A stretch of DNA of 64,000 bases from Tanypteryx hageni (lineage: Eukaryota; Arthropoda; Insecta; Odonata; Petaluridae), in contig CM054114.1 in NCBI GenBank assembly GCA_028673005.1, forward strand, positions 128,546,470-128,610,469, read 5' to 3'. Positions 48,201 through 57,200 of the stretch are shown piece by piece; position 1 is the first letter of the stretch, and each line of letters starts with the position of its first letter. The notes under the pieces were generated by a model. The model made no database searches. It saw nothing but the letters and a program-made list of their open reading frames with translations, and was not told where the DNA came from. Made by a program: the position numbers and the translations under genes.

Positions 48201-51200
48201 GGTTTTCTCATCACTTTATTCCAGAGGTCAAGAAATATTGTGCACATCGAATCAGCAATGAAAATTTTCGAGACAGATGACTCTAATTTTGACTGCAGTT
48301 TGAAGGTCCTTGGAGCAATGAAGAATGCCTATGCCAGGAATATTTATCATTAAAAGGTTTTTTCTGTCCAAATTTCACTGGAGTCATATTTTAAGAAGCC
48401 TCAGCCAGTCCAGCCCATACAGAAAAGCCACCAAAAAGCAACAGTTTCAACTGAGTCCTCCCAAGTCTCAGCCAATTCTTCCCAAGTCTCAAGTGAGTCT
48501 CCCCAATCTAGTCCTCTCTTTACTCTTGTAAGAAGATTAAATTTTGATGACTCAGATGACCCAGTGCCCTCCCCATCAGAATTTCTTCAATAAAACCTTC
48601 TCCCCTGAAGTGCTGAAGATGAAGGAGCTTCGTGAATGGAATTTTTTGTGCTATATATTTAAAAAATTTCAAATGCATTTTATAGGTATGCTTTGCTTTT
48701 GTATTAAGTGTTTGTTTTTACTTAATAAATGTTTATAAAAGCATATACATATTTGAGTTTTATTTATTTTTCATTTATTTTTGTGTCAATTGGTATTTTT
48801 ATGGCATGAAATGGGTTTCCAGGAAAGAAACCTCAATTTATAACATTGTGCTTATAGGAAATAAGGGTTTGACTTATGACAACTCGCTTTGTGATCGTCG
48901 TCTAGGAACCAATTAAGTTGTAAGTGAGTGGGTCGCCTGTATACAAGTTGTTGGTGCTTGCATACTGCAAGCTCTTAAAAAAATCATGATACACCAAGAT
49001 CTAAACTCATAAATAAACCAACTTGATCTCCAGAGCAAGCTATTTATAATGAATGTATCACACTAAAAATAATAATATAGATATAAATGGAATATTTTGT
49101 TTGGATTAAGACCACCATATGTTTACCTAGTTGTTTGACATTAACGATATTATATAATATTGTCCACTGATTCCCATTAATAGCATTAAATCAATGCTCT
49201 TGAAGTATGGAAAATCAATTACAATTGAAAGGCATTGAAGTTGTTGTTATGGTAGTTAATATTTTTCATTGTTGAAAACAAAAATTTTTTCATAATTTAA
49301 TGATTAAAATCAAATTTTTTTGCAAGTTCAGCATGGATTTGAATTTTGCCTTAAAAAAAATAATTTTCATTCTTTCGTCCACAGTATGATGCATGTCCCA
49401 ACTTTGTACCCTGATTGTAAATAATTAAAAAAAACGATTTTATATAGCTCTGCACCATTTTCAATGCTTTTCTTATGGGTGTTTAAAATTGAACTTTGGG
49501 ATTAAAAACACCCCTTAAATATAACTTTTTCTGGAATTTCAGATTTTTAGAGGTTGTACTTAATGACCTATCTTCATGCCAAATTTCAGCTCTGTAGCAT
49601 CACTAAAAGTACCTTAGGTTTTATATCATATATCCTACATATGTAAGAAGCAGCTATTTATAATGATGCTTAACATTAACAATAGATTTGACTATATTAA
49701 TCTTTTAAAAAATGAAATATTGAACCAATAAAGGTTATTAATGGTAAAAAAATATATGATATAGCTCAGGAATGGCAAACCTTTTACTGCTCGAATGCCA
49801 AGATTACAAAAATTGGCTTTCCTTTTCTAACTTGTGGGTCAATTTAAAATACATGCAAAAAGAAATAATTTTATGGGTTAACTATGACCATTTATTCTCA
49901 GACTTCGAACTCAGAAAACAATAGATTGGTTTTATAAAATTATAAAACAATTTATTGTTCCAGATCATTTATGGCCCAGCGAATATTATTAAGCAACAAG
50001 CATCTTGTTCTTGGAAAAATCATTATTAGTCAACTATTTTGTAAACATCATTGCAATCTTGCAGCAAATAATATTTTATATTATGTCAGAAATGGAAAAA
50101 TATTAAGGAGACAGAAACTGCTCGATTTGCTCCACCTTTAATCCAGCCTTTTCTACAACTGTTTCAATAGAATTCAGCATTAAAAATGCATGTAGACTCG
50201 ACTGTTTTTATTTAATTGTTTTGTATGAAAATTGCACTATTTCCAACAAATAATCATAAATGGTTAATAATAAAATATAGATGAATAAATAAATTAATTT
50301 TCTACACTAGCTATATTCCATGGGAATTGAATTTAATAAAATGAAGTTTTGATGCAGTTTTTTCAGAATATATATTGCATCTTCATTGTATGATATTCAT
50401 ACTTTGATTCCTCGGGGTGGTTCCACTGTCATCTTAGTACCATTTTGCAGAATTGATACTGGGAATACTGGTGAGGGTGTAGAGGTTAACCATACCCTAA
50501 AATCTTTATGGACTTCAAGGGGAATGTTTTCTACCAACTGCTCCAAAACAGGCATCCAGCTAGGTGCAAGATGACAATTCTGAAAACATTCACTCAGTGA
50601 ATTTTGATTTCTTTACAAAAAGTTTTACAAAATATTGGATACAAATATTACATCTCAATGAAAATAAAGTGTGCTTACATATCGCAAAATCTGAATCTAA
50701 AATTAGATGAATCAGAAATTAAACATGTGATAACTAGAGAGAAAATTAAGGTAAGCTTAATACTTCCATAAAATTGAAGGATTGCTCTGAATTTCATAGA
50801 GGAGCAAAAATAAAGTAACTCAATATGATAAATTTTCACCCAAAAGTGCCAATAAAAACTTGTTATAAGCTTGTTAAAGTTGAAATTAAAATTTCCATCC
50901 AAGAACTGCAACAAACATTTTTCATATTATCTGCATTCAAAAAAGCTTCAAGAAAAATTCAGCACATGGTAAATGAAAAATGTGTGCTTAAAACACCAGA
51001 GAAAAATCTGATGTGGCCACCACATGACTTTCTTCATATCTGTAATATTTCTAAAAATTCCAAATAGGTTACATAATAATAAATATTTTAAGAAACTGCG
51101 AGAAAATTTTAGACTTTACAAAGAACAGAAATAAACTCAAACCATAGCCTTCTGATATTGGATATAGCCACAAAGCTCCAACAATTAAGAAAAGAAAAAG

Positions 51201-54200
51201 GAGCGTTACTAAGACGTAACTAAGCATCAATTGTTAACAATAGTCGTCGATAGGTGGCGTGGTGGCGGCAGCTGAAAATATAAGATATCTCTTAAACAAT
51301 GCATTATATGAAAAAATGTTTCAAAAAAGGTTGTAGAAAATTAAATTTCCTACAACTTTTATTCCAGTACATTTTTACATTTATCAAATATTAAATCAAA
51401 TATTTCAAAATAACGGATAAGTGACAAGAGTAAACACCCACTTTCAATTGACCGATTTTTACCAAAAACTCTTTTGACTTTTATAAAAATGTTAAATATA
51501 AAATTTCGCGTTAACCTGATTAATAGTTTTTGAGTTAGAGCACCCACAAAAAAGCTATCACATACACACACTAACACACAGAGACATCATCGAGAAAATG
51601 GTCAAAACATGTTCAGGGGACCGCAAAACATGTATTTCCGTTGAAATCTTGAAGTCAATTTTTTTTCATGAAAACAATACTTTCCCCTATACTACATATA
51701 TGGAGAAAGTAATAAATTGCAAATATTAATGACTCCTATTTTACATTCAACATTGACCATATTTTTCAGCATATAAGACACTTTTTTCCAGATATATGAC
51801 ACCCAAAATCAGCATGTGTCTTATACACCAAAGGTAAGATTATTACAGTTCTCAATACTGACACTAATGAACACACTCATTCCCAAAATGGAATAATTGG
51901 CAGTCATTTGTAACCAAACATTCAAATATATGTACATTATTAATAGTGAAAAAAATTGTTAATATATACAGTTAAACCTTATACAACATGAATTCCAATG
52001 ACACATTTTCATTATTACACTTTAATACATGTCAGCTCACAGTGATTACAATTTAAGTGCATTTTTGACATTAGTCATATGTTTTAGATTCTAATGGATC
52101 CATTGAATAGCATGATTAATGCCATGGAACATTATAATTGCAGTCCATGTTATAAAAATTATGAAAATATTGTTACGTGTATTGATATCTGAATGGCTAC
52201 AAAAGTGAAAAGATATACTTACACTATTAGCTATAAGCTTCAGGTGACCTAATACACAAAAACACATGGAAATCAAGCAGCATCATCATTTCAGTCCACC
52301 CCTCACAGAAAAAATGATTTATGAATGGAGAAAACAGGAGGAAAGACTGAATGCGATAGGGAAAGAGAAACATAACCTTTGTAAGCCTGGTCCTGAATGG
52401 CCAAAACTAGAGGAGGATGTGGAAAAATGGATAATAGACAGAGGAAATTAGGTATTGCTGTATTGACCAAAATCATTATGTGTGAGGCGAAAAAAAATAA
52501 GAGAAGAAAAAGGACTAGTTGAGCATACGTATCATTATTACATATGCATTCCATTTATTATTTTTCCATTCAATTAAATTTTCATCCTGCACTAAGTTTA
52601 AGTAAGTATCGGTAAAGGTTATCTATACATGAGACGTGTGCGGCACACTCAGTCAGCCTAATTAATAGGACTATCGAATTCACACTGTCTCGAACCAATT
52701 ATTTATGTTTTAGATCATCCCTATTTATTTTGCAAATAAAGTTTATCTAAAACATTATATTTAACTGTTATCATGCCATAATATTTTCTGTAAATGTTGC
52801 CAGATATGGACTTAAGCATGGCTGGAAATGATACTCGATGTGGACCTTTCTAAATGCCTTGGTGAACCAAAATACATTTTTTCCTGAAAAATCTTCCAAA
52901 AGACCTGGGTGAGTCTTATACCCTGGTGTGTCTTATATGCCAAAAAATATGGTATTTATTTATTTATCTAAAATAGTCCATAAACAGCCATTGATGATCT
53001 TTTACAATGAGCTTAATAATAATAACAAAGATAATCACATACACCCATGCACTGGGCAGAATTACAACACACGTCTCTAGCCTTGGGAGCCAGGGATGCT
53101 AACCATATCTCTACCAAGTCTGACATCCTCATATCATCAGCAAGTTTTGTTATCTCTTATATTTAAATTCTTTAGCATTTACCTGAAAAAATACCCAAAA
53201 ACCATTTTCCATTGCTGTTCTAAACATCCCTTCAGCTCTTGGACCTTGTCCTTGACCCAATGAAATTGCAAGCATCTTTTTGCCAAATTTCATCTTTGGA
53301 GAAGAAAACAAATATATAACATGTAGATTATAAATCAACAATTAATAAACAAAATACTGAATGAGAAACTTATATAATTGAATTGGAGATGCTTATCACT
53401 TTCCAAAGGAGTAAAGTTAGTTACTTTATAGCTGACTATTGTAGTGTAAAATAAAAAATTAATGTAAGTGCATTATTCTCATAATTCTTTTACCTTGTCA
53501 GCAAACTTGTACAGTTCAATAGCAGGATCAGTTCCAGTGGACAGAACAAATACAAGAGGGGAAGTAGGACTAGAATCATTGAACATAGATGACAAATCAG
53601 ATGACTGAGGCTCTACAAATTCAGCTCCTAGGTTATGGATTAAATATTCCTGCATGGCAACAGTTACTTTATCAGGCCTTAAACACTTGAGTATGATCAT
53701 ATGCTGGAAATCGTCCAATTCGTGTTGCCATCTTCCAGGAAGAGGTTCTCTGCAGAAAAAGATATGTAATTGCATAAATCAATAAATAAGTAAAATTTTT
53801 AGTTTTATCTATCCTACAAAGGGAATTTTAATTCAAAGGAAATGTTCATTATGCTACATATTGCCATCTTAAAATAATTATCATATCAAAGCTCAAAAAA
53901 TTCTTTTCCATAGATATTTAAGCAGTTTTCATTTTATATTTTGGTATAAAAAGATAATAGAATAAAACATTTAATCATAAATAAACTATTCAAAACATAA
54001 TATGAAACATTATCAATATGGTTCACTTTTTGCCTGCAGCTAAGTAAAATCATATCAAGTATCTTTATTTAAAAAAATTACTTGTGAGGATCTGCTGCAT
54101 CAAAAATGCGACGAAAGCCATCTGTGAGTGATGGAAACTCATTAACAAAACCAGAAAACTTTGGCAAGGTATCAAGACCTTGTATCTCCCTCCAAGCTCT

Positions 54201-57200
54201 TGCCGAGAGCCAATCTTCTGCAGGATTTGGCAGTTCCTGAAATAAACAAATTTTAAAATAAGCAATTAATCCTGTTCTTGCATGATAATTTTTTTGTAAT
54301 TTACCCTTAACTTTATGGAAGACAAAAAAAACAACAAAAATAACATTTACAATACCACAATTTTAATTTAGAAAACTCTTGTGGTGTAAAAGTTATTTTT
54401 GTCGCGTTTTTTAAAATGAAATATTATCATGTGAAGGCCCATACAATCAAGTTTTTATGGAAGACATTTCAGGAAGTAAGAAAGCACACTGTAAGTATGC
54501 ATTATTGGGCCCTTGTTGTTGAGCTGTGAAGGGGTGGCAACATTTACTGTATAGCTATTATTTAGTGTTCAACAAGCTGGAGTAGTGTGAAAATTTTGGA
54601 TTTTTGCTGGATAGGGAGATGAAAATCTTGATTGGATAAGGCAATTATTTGTGTTGGTGATTTGAACCTAAGAGAAACTAAAGACTAGATACAGAATTAG
54701 GAATGTAACAGGTTGTCAGAAATCTGGCAAGGGTGACCAAGGGTTCATCCACTGTGATTGATCTTGATATCATGAATGACTCAGATGTCAAATGTGAAAT
54801 ATTTGGAAATACTCAAATATCAGATCACATGGTCAATTTAATTTCAATGCTGACAGATCATGAGAAATGTTCATTTAACATATGTCTCATTAATCATATT
54901 AACTGATTGGAATTTTTAAGCCAATACCAGGACTGGACATGAGGATGTGGTTGTGGCATATGATATTATGTTTAAGAATCTCAGAAGGTTCATTAAATCA
55001 TATGAACATATAACTGTGACAAAAACTAGTGAAAAAAGTAAACTATGAAGAAGGCTTAAAAAATAATTGTCTCAGGTATTTCCACTAGCCGCAACAAGGT
55101 AATAAAAAACCAATTGTAGATACCTGAAACAATTATTTGTTTTGCTCTTGAATTTTTTCATCCATAAGATGCGATTGATAATTCCCTGTTGCATGAAAAA
55201 GACAGCAACTGTGAGGAACAGGAGTTACAATAGGTGATTATTTTTTAAGCAAGGGAATGGTTCCTTTGATGCATGAAAGCAATTTAAAAGTGAAATAAAT
55301 AAGTGTGGTTATGTCCTGAGAGAGGAAAAATGAAAGCATCATGGTGTAACAGTAGAAACAAAGGGTATGCAATGAAGATGTGGAGGACTCTAAAACAATT
55401 GATATCTAATAAGACATAAAAGAGGTTCAATTCGGAGATAGTATGCAATCAGATAAAGCAAATAACTGACAGATTTAGATAAGTATTTTATTTATAGTGT
55501 GAAAGATATTATTTCAACCTGCACATCAAAGAGGTTTGTGAGAAGTTTGAATCTTTCAAGAAAGTGTCGATGAGTTGGAAATGATGGTAAAACAAGTAGT
55601 GTGTTATCCATGAACATGGATAAAATTAGCACTTTTTTCCTTCTGTTATTAAATTTGGCAATACTTTTTGTTTTACATATTTTGCTATGAAGATTTCTCC
55701 GATTAACCTAAATGAGAACTGAGGAGAATTTGAAATGTAATCACCTTTTATATGCATAAAATTAGCTTATCTTCATTTAATTTTTATGCAGTTATACCAC
55801 CACATATTTGGTCACTAGAGGCTTGTTTGTAAGTGGGATGAATGTGGAAATGTGCACTCACAATTTCAGATTTCCATCTTTTATACTTTGACTTCTGACA
55901 GAGTTTGCTAGTACATCAGTCAACCAAATTTTTGAGTCTGTTCTTCTTCATGTGATAAATCTACCATTGAAAAAAGAAGTATCAAGTAGCAAGGTTCAAA
56001 GATGTGGTGGCAGTACCTATTTCGAAGCCAAAAGAGACCAAGCATGTTAAGGAAATGTGCTCTATAGATGTTCTTCCAATTATTGAAAACAATTTAGTTT
56101 TAATGGTGAAACAGCATCAATTCAGATCATGGATCATTGACCGTCAAATTTTAGGATGCATCGACTGAAATAGCACTATAACTGATGTTAGATGATTGGA
56201 AGAATACTCTAAATGCAGTAGAAACTGCCATACCTATGTTCCTTAGATATAACATGAGCCTTTGAGACCATGGAAAGGGAGTGGCTGACAAAGAATTTAG
56301 AGTACATAGATATTTGCAAGGTGGTTTATGGTGGTTCAAGAATTACCTGGAGGGAAGAAATTAAGTTGTTTGCTGTGATAACATGATCTCTAGTGTTGTA
56401 GAAAATGTTTTCAGGGTGCCTCAAAGGAGTAAATTAAGTCCAATTTTTTAATTTGATATGTTAATGATTTAGTGGAATTTTCAAATAAGTGTAAAATACG
56501 TATGCTTGCTGATTTATTGCTTGGGTAATGACTACCTTGTGGTGGTAATGCAGTTAATGAAGACCATCAAATTGCCAATCATTAGCTGGGTGGTAATCTC
56601 TTAAAACTAAATGCTGCCAAACTAAGTTTACATTATTCATAATAAAACACAAGTTGTACTTTTCCATAGTGGAAATGGTTGAACATTATCCCTTCTGAAC
56701 TTTTTTCACCAACTCGTTAAAACTATCTTTAGACATCCAATAAAAAGATTGAAATTTTTTATCTTTTTTTAAAGTTCTTTTGCAGCAATAAAAACTTTAC
56801 AATTAACATTGTTTTGGATATATGGATGCACCCACCACTGTCTTTTAGTTTTCCGTTTTCTCTTCAAGTACCAACGCATTAGCACTGCATCGTCATCCAC
56901 ACCGCTCGACATATCGTAAGCAACTTAATAGTTAATGATTTCCTCTACATTAATTTGAAATTAATACCTGATTAATAGTTGCACTAGCAAGGAAAACATG
57001 CCATTCATGTGGATCAATTTTCCTTTTTTCTGTTGAAATCCTGATGCTCACAAGGAAGGCGAATAAAAGTTTGTGACATTCAAATAGACTCCGGCAAACA
57101 TTCAAATAGAGATTAAAGATAAAATTGCGGTTTATATTTTCCACTCTCTCTTGAATGACATCTGTTAAGCAAAAATAATTTGAGTAGTTGTTTTTAATTT

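Noticed and set aside
50386..50574. 62-codon plus-strand frame
   Set aside because: Exact antisense shadow of a dynein exon on the minus strand.
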